A stretch of 64,000 nucleotides of DNA, taken from assembly GCF_028745505.1 (NCBI RefSeq), contig NZ_JAQZZL010000001.1, forward strand, positions 2,663,818 through 2,727,817. The letters are read 5' to 3'. Shown here one piece after another: positions 55,101 to 64,000 of the stretch. Both the position numbers and the translations under genes were made by a program. The stretch comes from Lentisphaera marina (GTDB taxonomy: Bacteria; Verrucomicrobiota; Lentisphaeria; Lentisphaerales; Lentisphaeraceae). Position 1 is the first letter of the stretch. Every line of letters starts with the position of its first letter. The notes under the pieces are model-generated. The model was not told the origin of the DNA, did not search any database, and saw only the letters and a list, made by a program, of their open reading frames with translations.

Positions 55101-55436
55101 ATGAAACGAACTTTTAACAGATTTGATTATTACCTCGACGACGACAATCAAAAGGTTGCATGTAAAAGAAAAAGAAATCTGAAAATTCACCTTATAATTA
55201 ACGTGGCATTGATTCTATTTCATTATTTATTTCAACATGCAATGAGTGAGGTGTTATTTATCGTAATATGGGCATCATGGTTAAGTATGATAATTCATTT
55301 ATATCCAAAATATAAATGTACCAAATGCAATCAAAAAATGGTTAAACAATTAAACAGAGCTGACCACATAATGTTTACTTGTGATAAATGTAAATTGTAT
55401 ATAGACTCTAACTTAAAACAAGAAGAAATAGACTAA
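55101..55436 (+). CDS. Small membrane protein with zinc ribbon
   Basis: The 111-residue protein has one or two hydrophobic segments in the first two thirds (LIINVALILFHYLFQH; VLFIVIWASWLSMIIHLY). A C-terminal CTKCNQKM...CDKCKLYI pair of CxxC motifs suggests a zinc ribbon. The gene follows the attC-like site by 15 bases and is as AT-rich as its upstream neighbour. No family recognised. Its N-terminus is basic and lysine-rich. Confidence 0.65.
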   Translation: MKRTFNRFDYYLDDDNQKVACKRKRNLKIHLIINVALILFHYLFQHAMSEVLFIVIWASWLSMIIHLYPKYKCTKCNQKMVKQLNRADHIMFTCDKCKLYIDSNLKQEEID

Positions 55437-55447
55437 AAAGCTAACAA

Positions 55448-55783
55448 ATGAACATACTTTTCATATGCTCCATGAACCGATGGAGGAGTCCCACTGCAGA
55501 ACAAATCTATAAAAATCATAGTCGCATTAATGTTCGATCTGCGGGAACAAGTAGAAAAGCAAAAAGAACTATTTCATATTCCGACATAAAATGGGCTGAT
55601 GTAATCTGCGTCATGGAATCAAAGCACAGAAGTAAGTTGAAAGCTGATTTCAGAGATTTGATGAATCACAAGAAAATATATGTCTTAGATATTGAGGATA
55701 ATTATAAATATATGGACTTGGAACTTATTGAATTATTAAGTCAAACAATTGATCCAATAATCGAAAGCTCAACGGGACTATAA
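55448..55783 (+). CDS. Short low-molecular-weight protein tyrosine phosphatase-like protein
   Basis: The 111-residue protein starts MNILFICSMNRWRSPTAEQI. The phosphate-binding loop C-x5-R is present (C-SMNRW-R, then Ser). The rest resembles a shortened LMW-PTP: RSAGTS follows, and the late IYVLDIEDNYKYMD may carry the general-acid Asp. Usual LMW-PTPs have about 150 residues. TAACAA precedes its ATG (55441-55447). It is the third AT-rich gene in the accessory segment. Confidence 0.8.
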   Translation: MNILFICSMNRWRSPTAEQIYKNHSRINVRSAGTSRKAKRTISYSDIKWADVICVMESKHRSKLKADFRDLMNHKKIYVLDIEDNYKYMDLELIELLSQTIDPIIESSTGL

Positions 55784-55864
55784 TCAGCAAAGATCTATAT
55801 CCTAAATCGTTTTCTCTAGGCTAGAATGCAGATGGCACCATGATAATCTAAATTTTCTAAAAAC

Positions 55865-55894
55865 AAAAAAGCCTCATTTAGTTGAGGCTTTTTT
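55865..55894. terminator. Bidirectional terminator after the phosphatase-like gene
   Basis: AAAAAAGCCTCA pairs with TGAGGCTTTTTT around TTTAGT. It serves both the plus-strand accessory genes and the minus-strand gene ending at 55949. Confidence 0.93.
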
Positions 55895-55948
55895 GTTGTG
55901 ATATTTTGTGAGTGGATATAGCCTCTTGATAGAAGCGTATGAGAAGAT

Positions 55949-56260
55949 CTATTTCTTATACTTCTTTTTATGTTGATCGGATTTAAGGGAGTGAAGTTTT
56001 TTTGTTAATGCATGATATTCATCCCATGAAATATCGCCCCATTTTCCTTCATCGGCTAATTTAGCGGCATTCTTTTTTATAGCGGCTAAGCGGAAGTAAA
56101 TTTTAGAGGCTTCAGGGTACCCCTTTTCCAAACTCTTTTTCGCTTTCATTTCGTACTCAACTGCGGCTGCACGAAAATCATCACCTCCCTTACCTTTCTT
56201 GCCTTCAGCAATTAAACTTGTACTCAAGCACAGAATTAGTATGATAATTAATTTTTTCAT
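55949..56260 (-). CDS. Small secreted lysine-rich protein of unknown function
   Basis: The 103-residue precursor has a signal peptide (MKKLIIILILCLSTSLIAEG). The mature part is helical, rich in Lys, Ala and Tyr, with text like AAAVEYEMKAKKSLEKGYPEAS (TPR-like helix pair) and a tail DQHKKKYKK. No enzymatic motif. It appears monocistronic and ends at a bidirectional terminator. Confidence 0.75.
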   Translation of the reverse strand: MKKLIIILILCLSTSLIAEGKKGKGGDDFRAAAVEYEMKAKKSLEKGYPEASKIYFRLAAIKKNAAKLADEGKWGDISWDEYHALTKKLHSLKSDQHKKKYKK

Positions 56261-56709
56261 TGTTCTACCCTTCTTATTATTAAAGATTTACCGAAACTCA
56301 TTGTGGAGCTCTTACTTACTTAATCTATAGGATATAGTAAAAACCTTTCACGACGAAAGATATTTTTATAAATTTCTTTGAAATTAGTTTTTTAAAATAA
56401 TTATGAGGATCGAGGTTTTATTTAAACATTTCGGTATAAAATACATTTTAAAGACATCGTAAACTTACCTCAAGTAGAAGTAAGACAAGAAATAAGCTAC
56501 ATAAAAAAGAGAATAGCCTACATTTAAAAAGCACGCGAGCTTGCTATTTTTTATACTGGCAGTATATGGAGGTCGCAAATTTAAAAAACTGAGGCATACC
56601 GATAAGAGCCCGGCAACGACCGGCGTAAGGTTTTTTATGAGATGATAAATAAGCACTTCTGACTTATTTGATTTTTTTGTCGGTGAGCCTTAACACAAAG
56701 GTATCTATT
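56261..56709. other. Intergenic region between secreted small gene and DEAD-box helicase
   Basis: About 450 bases, AT-rich. A 63-codon minus-strand frame (56465-56656) with two hydrophobic stretches exists but lacks other support. The rest may hold the helicase gene's promoter and leader; long leaders are common for cold-shock DEAD-box genes. No clear hairpin terminator seen. Confidence 0.5.
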
Positions 56710-58323
56710 ATGGATAAATTCACCGATCTGGGCCTCGAGCCCTGGATTACTCAATGTCTTGAAGCTAAAGGTTTCAAAGAACCATCTCCCATTCAAGAAC
56801 AGGCCATACCTGTTTTATTAGCTCAGGATCACGATATTATTGGTCAAGCTCAAACGGGAACAGGTAAAACTGCAGCTTTTGGTCTTCCTATTGTTCAAAA
56901 AATTGAGCCAGGCCTCAAAAAGCCACAAGCTCTCATTCTTTGTCCTACTCGCGAATTAGCTATTCAAGTTAATGACGAAATCAAAAGTTTTTGTAAAGGC
57001 CGTGGTATCACGACTGTTACTCTTTATGGTGGCGCTCCGATCATGGATCAAAAACGCGCACTTAAAAAAGGTGTTGATTTAATTGTAGCCACTCCTGGTC
57101 GCTGTATTCACTTCATTGAAGATGGTAAGCTCGACCTTACTAGCCTTCAGTACTTAGTACTTGACGAAGCTGACGAAATGCTCAACATGGGTTTTGTTGA
57201 AGACGTAGAAAAAGTTCTTAAAGCTTCACCAGATGAACGCACAATGCTCATGTTCTCTGCAACTATGCCTCCACGTCTGAAAAAGATCGCTGAATCATAC
57301 ATGCGTGATAGCATCACTATTAAAGCTAAATCTGAAACCATGACAATGGAAACAATTGATCAAGTGGTTTATGAAGCTTACCCTGAAAACAAATTTAACG
57401 CGCTCTGCCGTATCATGGATCTTGAGAAAGATTTCTACGGGATCATTTTCTGTCGTACTAAAGTTGAAGTAGAAAAAGTATCTGCGGGCCTCGCAAATGA
57501 AGGCTATGCTGCAGACTATATCCACGGCGACGTCGCACAGGAAAGTCGTGAACGCTTACTCAAGCGTTTCCGTAACCGCAACATCTCTTTGCTCATTGCA
57601 ACTGACGTTGCCGCTCGTGGTATTGACGTAACTGACCTTTCACACATTGTGAACTTTTCTCTACCCGAGCAATACGAATCTTACGTTCACCGCATCGGCC
57701 GTACTGGTCGTGCAGGTAAAAAGGGTACAGCTATCACTCTAATTACGCCGAAAGAGCGTAGTAAAATGAGCTTCATCGAGAAGAAGACTGGCGCTAAGAC
57801 TGAGCGTCGTAAACTTCCTTTCGGCGAAGAGATGATCAAACTTAGAATTCAAAAGCTCAGTAAAGAACTCGCTCATTTCCAAGAAAATAATGCAGAACTC
57901 GAAGAGCTCGCACCAATTAGAGATGTAGCGACTCAACTTCTTGAAGAAAACTCTCCAGTTGATCTCATTACTGCTCTCCTCTCAAAGATTTTTGGTACAA
58001 AACTCGATGCGAGCAACTACCCAGACATCAACTGCTCTGCAGCTAAGAAAAAGTCACGTGACTCACGCAATTTCAAAGGCAATACTGATTCTGGTGATAA
58101 CAAGTCACTTTTCTTTGCCAAGGGTAAACGTGATGGCATGATGCCTAAAAAAGTTATTAGCTTCATTTGTGGTAAAAGTAAAATCCAACCACGCGGGATC
58201 GATAACCTCAAAGTATTTGATAAGTTCTCTATCTTTACAACGAATGCAAATGATGCAGAACGCATTATCAGATCTTGTAACCGTAAGGGCATGACACCTG
58301 TCGTTCGTTACGATCGCGGCTAA
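56710..58323 (+). CDS. deaD: DEAD-box ATP-dependent RNA helicase with DbpA-type RNA-binding tail
   Basis: The ATG at 56710 is preferred over the frame opening at 56668; AAGG lies 9 bases upstream. The 537-residue protein has the Q motif (SPIQEQAI), AQTGTGKT, PTRELA, LDEADEM (DEAD), SAT, ATDVAARGIDV and HRIGRTGRAG. The C-terminal ~75 residues (DGMMPKKVISFICGKSKIQP ... VVRYDRG) form a DbpA-like RNA-binding domain. It probably remodels rRNA or mRNA structure; deaD/csdA is the closest named type. Confidence 0.93.
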   Translation: MDKFTDLGLEPWITQCLEAKGFKEPSPIQEQAIPVLLAQDHDIIGQAQTGTGKTAAFGLPIVQKIEPGLKKPQALILCPTRELAIQVNDEIKSFCKGRGITTVTLYGGAPIMDQKRALKKGVDLIVATPGRCIHFIEDGKLDLTSLQYLVLDEADEMLNMGFVEDVEKVLKASPDERTMLMFSATMPPRLKKIAESYMRDSITIKAKSETMTMETIDQVVYEAYPENKFNALCRIMDLEKDFYGIIFCRTKVEVEKVSAGLANEGYAADYIHGDVAQESRERLLKRFRNRNISLLIATDVAARGIDVTDLSHIVNFSLPEQYESYVHRIGRTGRAGKKGTAITLITPKERSKMSFIEKKTGAKTERRKLPFGEEMIKLRIQKLSKELAHFQENNAELEELAPIRDVATQLLEENSPVDLITALLSKIFGTKLDASNYPDINCSAAKKKSRDSRNFKGNTDSGDNKSLFFAKGKRDGMMPKKVISFICGKSKIQPRGIDNLKVFDKFSIFTTNANDAERIIRSCNRKGMTPVVRYDRG

Positions 58324-58348
58324 GCTTAGCCCCACTTGATTTTAAAAA

Positions 58349-58376
58349 GCCTGAATGATTTCATTCAGGCTTTTTT
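58349..58376 (+). terminator. Terminator after deaD
   Basis: GCCTGAATGA (58349-58358) pairs with TCATTCAGGC (58361-58370), followed by TTTTTT. A preceding A-run is short. Confidence 0.92.
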
Positions 58377-58642
58377 GTGCCCTCATGTCAACAGTGTGAT
58401 ACTGTTTATATGAGTGCACTATAAACAATAACATAATTATCCATCTAAGCGTGACCAGCTTGTTTATGCGCCGTTCCTTCAGAACGGTAAAACTTCTTAA
58501 ATATCAGCTCTATGGTTAAAACCACAGTCTGAATTATACTATGTACCATTGGCACAATCGAGTCTCATCGTTAAGTAGATAACCGTACACAATAATTAAT
58601 ACTGTCATTAAGTTTTATCAGTAGAACTACTATCTAAACACA

Positions 58643-58673
58643 AAAAAAGCAGTGATTGACTCACCGCTTTTTT
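58643..58673. terminator. Terminator after secA
   Basis: AAAAAAGCAGTGA pairs with TCACCGCTTTTTT around TTGAC, with one unpaired base on each arm. On the minus strand a T-run follows. Confidence 0.88.
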
Positions 58674-58692
58674 CAAATTATGACCTAGCTAA

Positions 58693-61600
58693 TTAGCCGT
58701 GGCACACTTTATATTTTTTCCCTGAACCGCAAGGACATGGATCATTGGGGCGAACTTTAGGTGTTTCACGCTCAATGGGTTTACGCACTGGAGGAGCCTC
58801 AATAATCTCTTGCTCTTCAGGCTGAGCTTCCATTTGCATCATATCATCAATGGAGACGCCTTCTGGATCAAGCCCCTGCTGCTGAAGTAACTTGAGTTGC
58901 TGAATGAGGTTTTCAAATTCAACATCTTGCGCTGACTGCTCAGTCATTGGAATATTGTGTAACATCTCTTCAATAGACTCAAGTGAAACTGCCGTACGGA
59001 ACATGTTAGATAAAATCTGCTGTGAGATATTATCCTCGAGCTCAGCAAAGAGCTGGAAAGCTTGTTGCTTGTATTCAATGAGAGGATCTTTCTGTGCGAT
59101 ACCCGCAAACTGTACGTTTTGGCGCAAGCTATCCATAGCACGCAAATGTTTAATCCACAGTTCATCGAGTGCACTTAGCATTATGTTGCGCTCAAGGTAC
59201 TGAATCTGAGCTGGATCTTCGTGACTTTCTTTCTCTTCATAACCACTAACAACACGCTTAATGATGACATCTGCAAGCGGTGCAATTTCGATGGGCTGTT
59301 CGAAATCAAAACCATTCAAATCGAAATCAAGTGGAAAAGTTGTTCCTAACCATTGCTCGAGCTTCTCTTTGTCGACACGGTAAGCACCGCGACGCCCCGT
59401 AGAAAAGACTTCAACTTGGTCTTCAATTGTGTTATTAAGGATATCATAGAGGCGGATTTTTGGGTCATCAGAAACTAAGATATCTTTACGTAGTTCATAA
59501 ATAATCTCACGTTGCTTATTCATCACATCATCATATTCAAGCGTGCGCTTACGAATCATGAAGTTTTGGTTTTCAACTTTTTTCTGAGCATTCTCAATCA
59601 TCATGGTGGCCATGCGACCCTCAATGCTCTCGTCTTCATCCATGCCCATTTTCATACGATCTAGAATTCCAGTCATACGGTCGGCAAAAAGACGTAAAAG
59701 GTCATCTTCAAAACTTACATAGAAAACACTTGAACCGGGATCACCCTGACGTGAACAACGACCACGTAACTGACGGTCAATACGACGTGAATCATGTCGC
59801 GTTGCACCCAAGACGTGAAGTCCACCCAATTCAACAACTTCTTCAGTCAATTTAATATCGGTACCACGACCAGCCATATTAGTTGCAATAGTGATTGCAC
59901 CACGTTGACCCGCATTAGCAATGATCTCTGCCTCTTCTTGGTGACGACGAGCATTCAAAACGCGGTGGGGAATTTTCTCCATGCGCAAGAAGCGACTAAG
60001 GATCTCTGAAACTTCAACTGTGGGAGTACCAATGAGAATTGGACGACCAATTCCATTGACTTCTTTAACTTCATTAATGATTGCTTTGTATTTGCCTTTC
60101 ATCGTAACAAAAACACGATCATCAACATCTTTACGAATACACGGACGGTTGGTTGGAACTTCAAGGACATCTAGCTCATAGATATCTTTAAATTCTTTGG
60201 CTTCCGTTACCGCTGTACCCGTCATACCACCAAGTTTGTCGTAAAGACGGAAATAGTTCTGAATTGTAATTGTTGCTAAAGTCTGTGTCTCACGTTCGAT
60301 ACGAACGTTTTCTTTAGCTTCTAGAGCTTGGTGTAAACCCTCAGAGAAACGACGACCCGCCATAGCACGACCAGTATTTTCATCAACAATGACAACGCGA
60401 TCTTCGCCATTATCATCTGGCGCCACAATGTAGTGAATATCTTTGATGTAGAGACAGTAAGCTTTTAAAAGCTGAGAGATATTATGCATCTCTTCAATTT
60501 TTTGTTCATACTGATCCTGCGCTTCACGTTTCTTTTCGATTTTCTCAACATCTTCGTAGGCTTCATTAGAATCAATTTCTTGCATGAGTTCTAAAATATC
60601 TGGAATGACGTAAGCATCTGGGTCGTTTGGCGACATGTAGCTACGGCCCTGGTCGGAAAGGTCGGCGTCGTTCTGACGTTCGTTAATCACGAAATAAAGT
60701 TCGTTCTTAACTTCTTGAAGAACTGATTTATTGGCATCTGAATTGATAAAGAGCTCTTTCTTTTCAACCGCACGGCGCACATCAGGATCTTCTAAGATAC
60801 GGATAACCTGATTATTACGGGGCATACCCATACGCACTTTACAAATATCGAAAATTGCTTCATCGAATTCATCTGAATCTTTTGCTGCAGACTTAAGTTT
60901 TTCTCTAGCATCGGCAATAAGCTTGTTACAGATCTCGACCTGCTGTTTGTAAACGCGATTAACATGTGGATTAAACTTATCAAACTGATGCGTTGACTGA
61001 GCAACTGGCCCAGATATGATGAGAGGCGTTCTGGCTTCATCAATCAAGATAGAGTCAATTTCATCAATAATCACAAAGAAGTGATCGCGCTGAACGAGCT
61101 CTTCTTTCGACATCGCCATACCCATGTCGCGCAGGTAGTCGAAACCAAATTCTGAGTTTGTACCATAAGTAATATCGCACTTGTATTGCTGACCTCTAAT
61201 ATCAGGTGGCATCATACTTTGAATACAGCCCACTGTTAGACCTAGGTAGCGGAAGATGGTTCCAATCCACTCCGAGTCACGTTTCGCAAGGTAATCATTG
61301 GTTGTTACCAACTGACAGTTTTTACCAGAGAGTGCATTGAGGTAAAGCGGTAGACTCGCTGTAAGAGTTTTACCCTCACCCGTCATCATTTCCGAAATAC
61401 CACCATCGTGAATCACCATACCGCCGATGAGCTGAACATCGAAAGGGATCATGCTCCAAACTTCTGTCTTGTCCATGTAAGTGACTTCTTGACCATAGAG
61501 GCGACGACAAGCATTTTTTACAGTTGCAAAAGCTTCAATTTTCAAATCGTCCAAAGTTTCACCTTTGGCTAAACGGTCACGGAATTCTTGCGTTTTTCCT

Positions 61601-61731
61601 TTGAGTTGATCTTCGCTAAGGCTTTGGTATTCTTTTTCTTTTGCGTTAATCGCATCAACTAGGGGCTGCATGCGTTTAACAAAACGTTCGTTAGACGAAC
61701 CAAATAATTTCTTTAATAAGGGGGCAATCAT
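58693..61731 (-). CDS. secA: Preprotein translocase ATPase SecA
   Basis: The 1012-residue motor has [20 protein letters not shown] (Walker A), [19 protein letters not shown] (DEAD-type motif), [11 protein letters not shown] (NBD2) and the C-terminal zinc-binding [14 protein letters not shown]. About 150 residues (about 235-400; e.g. [16 protein letters not shown] and the [12 protein letters not shown] stretch) are inserted relative to E. coli SecA, a feature shared with some PVC and Bacteroidetes proteins. It drives Sec-dependent export, needed by the many signal-peptide proteins here. Confidence 0.97.
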   Translation of the reverse strand: MIAPLLKKLFGSSNERFVKRMQPLVDAINAKEKEYQSLSEDQLKGKTQEFRDRLAKGETLDDLKIEAFATVKNACRRLYGQEVTYMDKTEVWSMIPFDVQLIGGMVIHDGGISEMMTGEGKTLTASLPLYLNALSGKNCQLVTTNDYLAKRDSEWIGTIFRYLGLTVGCIQSMMPPDIRGQQYKCDITYGTNSEFGFDYLRDMGMAMSKEELVQRDHFFVIIDEIDSILIDEARTPLIISGPVAQSTHQFDKFNPHVNRVYKQQVEICNKLIADAREKLKSAAKDSDEFDEAIFDICKVRMGMPRNNQVIRILEDPDVRRAVEKKELFINSDANKSVLQEVKNELYFVINERQNDADLSDQGRSYMSPNDPDAYVIPDILELMQEIDSNEAYEDVEKIEKKREAQDQYEQKIEEMHNISQLLKAYCLYIKDIHYIVAPDDNGEDRVVIVDENTGRAMAGRRFSEGLHQALEAKENVRIERETQTLATITIQNYFRLYDKLGGMTGTAVTEAKEFKDIYELDVLEVPTNRPCIRKDVDDRVFVTMKGKYKAIINEVKEVNGIGRPILIGTPTVEVSEILSRFLRMEKIPHRVLNARRHQEEAEIIANAGQRGAITIATNMAGRGTDIKLTEEVVELGGLHVLGATRHDSRRIDRQLRGRCSRQGDPGSSVFYVSFEDDLLRLFADRMTGILDRMKMGMDEDESIEGRMATMMIENAQKKVENQNFMIRKRTLEYDDVMNKQREIIYELRKDILVSDDPKIRLYDILNNTIEDQVEVFSTGRRGAYRVDKEKLEQWLGTTFPLDFDLNGFDFEQPIEIAPLADVIIKRVVSGYEEKESHEDPAQIQYLERNIMLSALDELWIKHLRAMDSLRQNVQFAGIAQKDPLIEYKQQAFQLFAELEDNISQQILSNMFRTAVSLESIEEMLHNIPMTEQSAQDVEFENLIQQLKLLQQQGLDPEGVSIDDMMQMEAQPEEQEIIEAPPVRKPIERETPKVRPNDPCPCGSGKKYKVCHG

Positions 61732-61797
61732 TTTAAATCCTGATTGTAATGATGTAAATAAAAAGGGAGTTTGAACCGGGGGTTCAAAAAAGTGTGC

Positions 61798-62226
61798 TTA
61801 GGCGCAAATAGTTATTTGCTGAGCCGGCTCATCATCATATAAAATCAATTGAACTGATTGTAACAATTCAAGACTAGGTGCTATGAGCGTGTGTGCTTGA
61901 TAATGATCGACAGCCTTCTGCGAAGCATGCTCATACGGAGTCTCTTGCTTTGTAAACTGCTGGTAAAAGTCATTAGCTTGTGATGATTTTTCAAGAATAT
62001 TAAAACGCAAGCCATTGAGTGTCGAGCTTTTGTCTTTAGTGACTAAAACAGCGGTAAGGCGACTTCCCTTTTGCTGTTTTTCAATGCGTAAAACTCCTTC
62101 TTTTTGCAAGCGATAAGATGTCTTCGGGCTGAGCTGAAGCTCGCCGTGGACAAAATCGGCTTCGATGTCATTCATGGCATTAACTGCGAGAACGACGAGG
62201 AGTAAAACTTTTAGATTTTTTGGCAT
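61798..62226 (-). CDS. Exported protein of unknown function
   Basis: The 142-residue precursor has a signal-like N-terminus (MPKNLKVLLLVVLAVNAMND). The mature part has alternating strand-like text (YRLQKEGVLRIEKQQKGSRLTAVLVT) and ends in a hydrophobic QSVQLILYDDEPAQQITICA. It lies 66 bases upstream of secA on the same strand. Not recognised; it occupies the slot of SecM in gamma-proteobacteria, but shows no resemblance to it beyond position. Confidence 0.65.
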   Translation of the reverse strand: MPKNLKVLLLVVLAVNAMNDIEADFVHGELQLSPKTSYRLQKEGVLRIEKQQKGSRLTAVLVTKDKSSTLNGLRFNILEKSSQANDFYQQFTKQETPYEHASQKAVDHYQAHTLIAPSLELLQSVQLILYDDEPAQQITICA

Positions 62227-62319
62227 CTTGAACTTTTCTAATTATTGATCGCTCAAGATAGGTAAGTTCGAGTGGAAATCAATCCTTATAAAGGCCTTAT
62301 TACATGAGTTTTCACAAGA

Positions 62320-62346
62320 AAAGCCGCTGTGAACACAGCGGCTTTT
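62320..62346 (-). terminator. Terminator after the 325-residue exported-protein gene
   Basis: GCCGCTGT (62323-62330) pairs with ACAGCGGC (62335-62342) around four bases, flanked by AAAA and TTTT. It lies 34 bases past the stop codon of the minus-strand gene. Confidence 0.88.
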
Positions 62347-62379
62347 CTAATCATGAGTTTTTGTTTTTAAAAGCGAACT

Positions 62380-63357
62380 TTATTTAGCTTCACTCTCTGA
62401 CTTTTTCTTAGCGTGATGATGACGTTTGTGAGCCCATTTCTTTTTCATCTGCTCACGCATTGCCTTCAATGTATCAGGCGACACACGCATGGTCATTTCT
62501 AGAATGCCATCCATTACTTGAGTCTTAAAATTATCAGCGCTCATTTTCATTTGTGGTTTTGCGATTGCAAAGCCCATCATCATTTTTACAAAGCTTTCAA
62601 CGCCTTTTAAATCCTCTTCTTTCTCCATGGATAATTTAGTTTCAACAATGAAATCTTTTTCAAAAGTCACTTTACCAAAAAAACCTTGGTAAGTCTGCAT
62701 CATGGGGTGAGCGATCTCAACTTTGCCTTTGGGTTGATGAACGGCAAAAGCAAGTGTGTCCTTATTGGATTCTAATTGATTGATGAAGAAACTATCCGAA
62801 ATAAGTGATTCTGATGAACTTAAGGCCAATGCCTGTTTAACTGTTTCATACTCACCTGCCACCCATTGAGTCGGAGAAATTTGTGCGTAGGTGTATTTGC
62901 GTTGTTTAAATGGAACTACATAAGCGAGTTTGCCAGCGATCGAAGATTTCTCAAAATTTAAGCGATTCTTGCCTTGGGCTTTTTTCTCTTTATATTTAGC
63001 TTCTAGCTCACTTAAATTAGGTGCAGTTTTATATTCAATGAACATCAACCACTGACGAATACGCTCTAATTGAGCTTCCGAAGTTCGAGTTTGCTTGAGT
63101 TTAATAAACTCCGACATATTTGCGGTAAAGGCAAAACTTTGCATGTTTTTGAGATCAATCCCCACCTTCTGACACCACTGCATCTTGGGATTTTCTGCAT
63201 ACTTTGATTCCATACATTCCATCACCATGGGAAGTTCAGCCACAGATTGAGGCTGTGAAGAAAATAAATAATCAAAATTTTGAGGGCTATAGCGCAAGGC
63301 CAATGGTTCGGCAAAGAGGCCAAAACTAAAGAATAAACTTACTATTATATACTTCAT
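62380..63357 (-). CDS. Exported protein of unknown function
   Basis: The ATG at 63357 follows AGGATG by about 6 bases and is preferred over 63372. The ~325-residue precursor has a signal peptide (MKYIIVSLFFSFGLFAEP). The mature part is alpha/beta with text such as SSIAGKLAYVVPFKQ and KLSMEKEEDLKGVES. The tail is very basic (KKWAHKRHHHAKKK). It resembles large PVC-specific families with no assigned role. Confidence 0.75.
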   Translation of the reverse strand: MKYIIVSLFFSFGLFAEPLALRYSPQNFDYLFSSQPQSVAELPMVMECMESKYAENPKMQWCQKVGIDLKNMQSFAFTANMSEFIKLKQTRTSEAQLERIRQWLMFIEYKTAPNLSELEAKYKEKKAQGKNRLNFEKSSIAGKLAYVVPFKQRKYTYAQISPTQWVAGEYETVKQALALSSSESLISDSFFINQLESNKDTLAFAVHQPKGKVEIAHPMMQTYQGFFGKVTFEKDFIVETKLSMEKEEDLKGVESFVKMMMGFAIAKPQMKMSADNFKTQVMDGILEMTMRVSPDTLKAMREQMKKKWAHKRHHHAKKKSESEAK

Positions 63358-63481
63358 ATCACATCCTATCATTTTTTTGCGTGAGTATAAAGCTATGCTA
63401 ATAAAGAAGATAAAACAAGATTTTATTGGGTTTTATTCAAGTTAAGTTACAAAATATGTGATACTTTAATCTATATCTCGA

Positions 63482-64000
63482 TCATATGAAAAAAGCTAGG
63501 CAAATAAACCAAACAACACAGGCTAAGGAAGCCGCAAAAATCGCTTGTGGCGCCTGACTCTTTACATGATCCATTAGGTCACACCCCGTACTCATGGAAC
63601 TTAAGACCGTCGTATCAGAGACTGGCGAGCATTGATCGCCAAATACCGAGCCATCCATCACACACGCAAAACAAATTGTCATGAACAACATTGCGGACTC
63701 CGCAGGAATCGCTCCACTATTAGCAATTGACCACGCTAAAGGCATCGCCAAGGGGAAAACAACTGCGTAGGTTCCCCAGCTGGAACCAGTTGAAAATGCA
63801 ATCACAATAGAAATCAAGAAAAGGATAAAAGGAAGAAGCATGTATGAGACATCTCCACCAATAATCTCGACTAAATAAGTTCCCGCTCCAACTTCTTTAC
63901 TAACTGCCCCCGTCACAAAAGCCATCAATAGAACAATTGAACCACCAAGAACCCCTTTCATTCCACTCACGGCCGCCTTAATTGTCTCCTGAATCTCCAT
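63482..64000 (-). CDS. Na+/H+ antiporter, NhaC type (partial, C-terminal part)
   Basis: The gene enters from the window edge; the visible 172 residues need not start at its true N-terminus. They contain several membrane helices and the NhaC-family text FSTGSSWGTYAVVFPLAMPLAW and CVMDGSVFGDQCSPVSDTTVLSS, which includes the conserved GSVFGDxxSPxSDTT block. It exchanges Na+ for H+ across the inner membrane. The family also has other names (YfkN/MleN-like), so the substrate is not fixed. Confidence 0.85.
   Translation of the reverse strand: MEIQETIKAAVSGMKGVLGGSIVLLMAFVTGAVSKEVGAGTYLVEIIGGDVSYMLLPFILFLISIVIAFSTGSSWGTYAVVFPLAMPLAWSIANSGAIPAESAMLFMTICFACVMDGSVFGDQCSPVSDTTVLSSMSTGCDLMDHVKSQAPQAIFAASLACVVWFICLAFFI

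Larger units (their letters stand above)
58324..58692. other. Intergenic region between convergent deaD and secA
   Basis: It holds two terminators (58349-58376 and 58643-58673) and an isolated hairpin CCGTTC-CTTCA-GAACGG (58471-58487). Nothing else is recognised in the ~260 bases between. Confidence 0.6.

Noticed and set aside
56465..56656. A 63-codon minus-strand frame with two hydrophobic stretches
   Set aside because: No ribosome site, composition like the surrounding intergenic DNA, and it lies in the leader zone of the helicase gene. Not enough support for a gene.
56668..56709. N-terminal extension of the DEAD-box helicase
   Set aside because: The 14 extra codons (MIFLSVSLNTKVSI) do not match family starts and lack a ribosome site, while ATG 56710 gives the usual MDKFTDLGLE start.
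58381..58640. tRNA or small RNA gene between deaD and secA
   Set aside because: Checked for cloverleaf signatures (GTTCRANY loops and CCA ends) and found none; only a short CCGTTC/GAACGG hairpin is present.
61798..62226. SecM-type arrest peptide upstream of secA
   Set aside because: The position fits, but the C-terminus (ITICA) lacks the FxxxxWIxxxxGIRAGP arrest pattern and no secA ribosome-site-sequestering hairpin was recognised.

Overview
The window looks like a chromosomal segment of a Gram-negative member of the PVC group, most likely a marine Lentisphaera-like bacterium. This is inferred, not proven: the DNA is moderately AT-rich, four secreted sulfatases sit with 3-keto-disaccharide hydrolase (DUF1080), Gfo/Idh/MocA and nucleoside-symporter-type transporter genes, a DWG-type Ser/Thr kinase has a transmembrane tail, an ECF sigma factor is present, and envelope genes (Lgt, WaaP-like kinase, TorF-like porin, O-antigen ligase-like protein) imply an outer membrane.

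Layout. 1-7949 (minus): one tight operon, read RicT/PSP1 protein, O-antigen ligase-like protein, GldG-like protein, ABC ATPase, fused ABC permease, and the start of a further gene that runs off the window edge. 8197-16771 (plus): diheme cytochrome c, oligoribonuclease, WaaP-like kinase, then a five-gene Yej/Opp-type peptide importer whose last gene carries a +1 frameshift. 16776-22107 (minus): SNF2 helicase, acidic partner protein, RsmD, zinc-ribbon membrane protein. 22511-33747: porin, trypsin-like protease, a zinc-ribbon/FHA-like/GAF protein, two ferredoxins, RluD-type pseudouridine synthase, Lgt, a von Willebrand A protein with a TonB-like N-terminus, small proteins, and a TrmA-family RNA methyltransferase.

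33858-51241 is a polysaccharide and sulfate-ester catabolism island: four sulfatases, a transporter, an oxidoreductase, a DUF1080 protein, an endonuclease/exonuclease/phosphatase-fold protein and a beta-helix lipoprotein. A membrane Ser/Thr kinase and an ECF sigma factor sit inside it and may control it. The 3' end of the first sulfatase is tandemly duplicated (297 bp, no mismatch seen).

51346-55783 is an accessory region. A group II intron (51359-53238) has inserted into one copy of a hairpin repeat whose uninterrupted copy lies beside it and defines both splice junctions. Next comes an array of alternating hairpin modules in which two hairpins show compensating base changes, then three 33-bp palindromic repeats. 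After these comes a gene flanked by what looks like an integron cassette boundary (GTTAGAT at 54260) and an attC-like site (55021-55086). Two more AT-rich genes follow. No integrase is visible.

55949-64000 returns to core genes: a small secreted protein, a DEAD-box RNA helicase with a DbpA-type RNA-binding tail, SecA, two exported proteins of unknown function, and the C-terminal part of an NhaC-type antiporter cut by the window edge.
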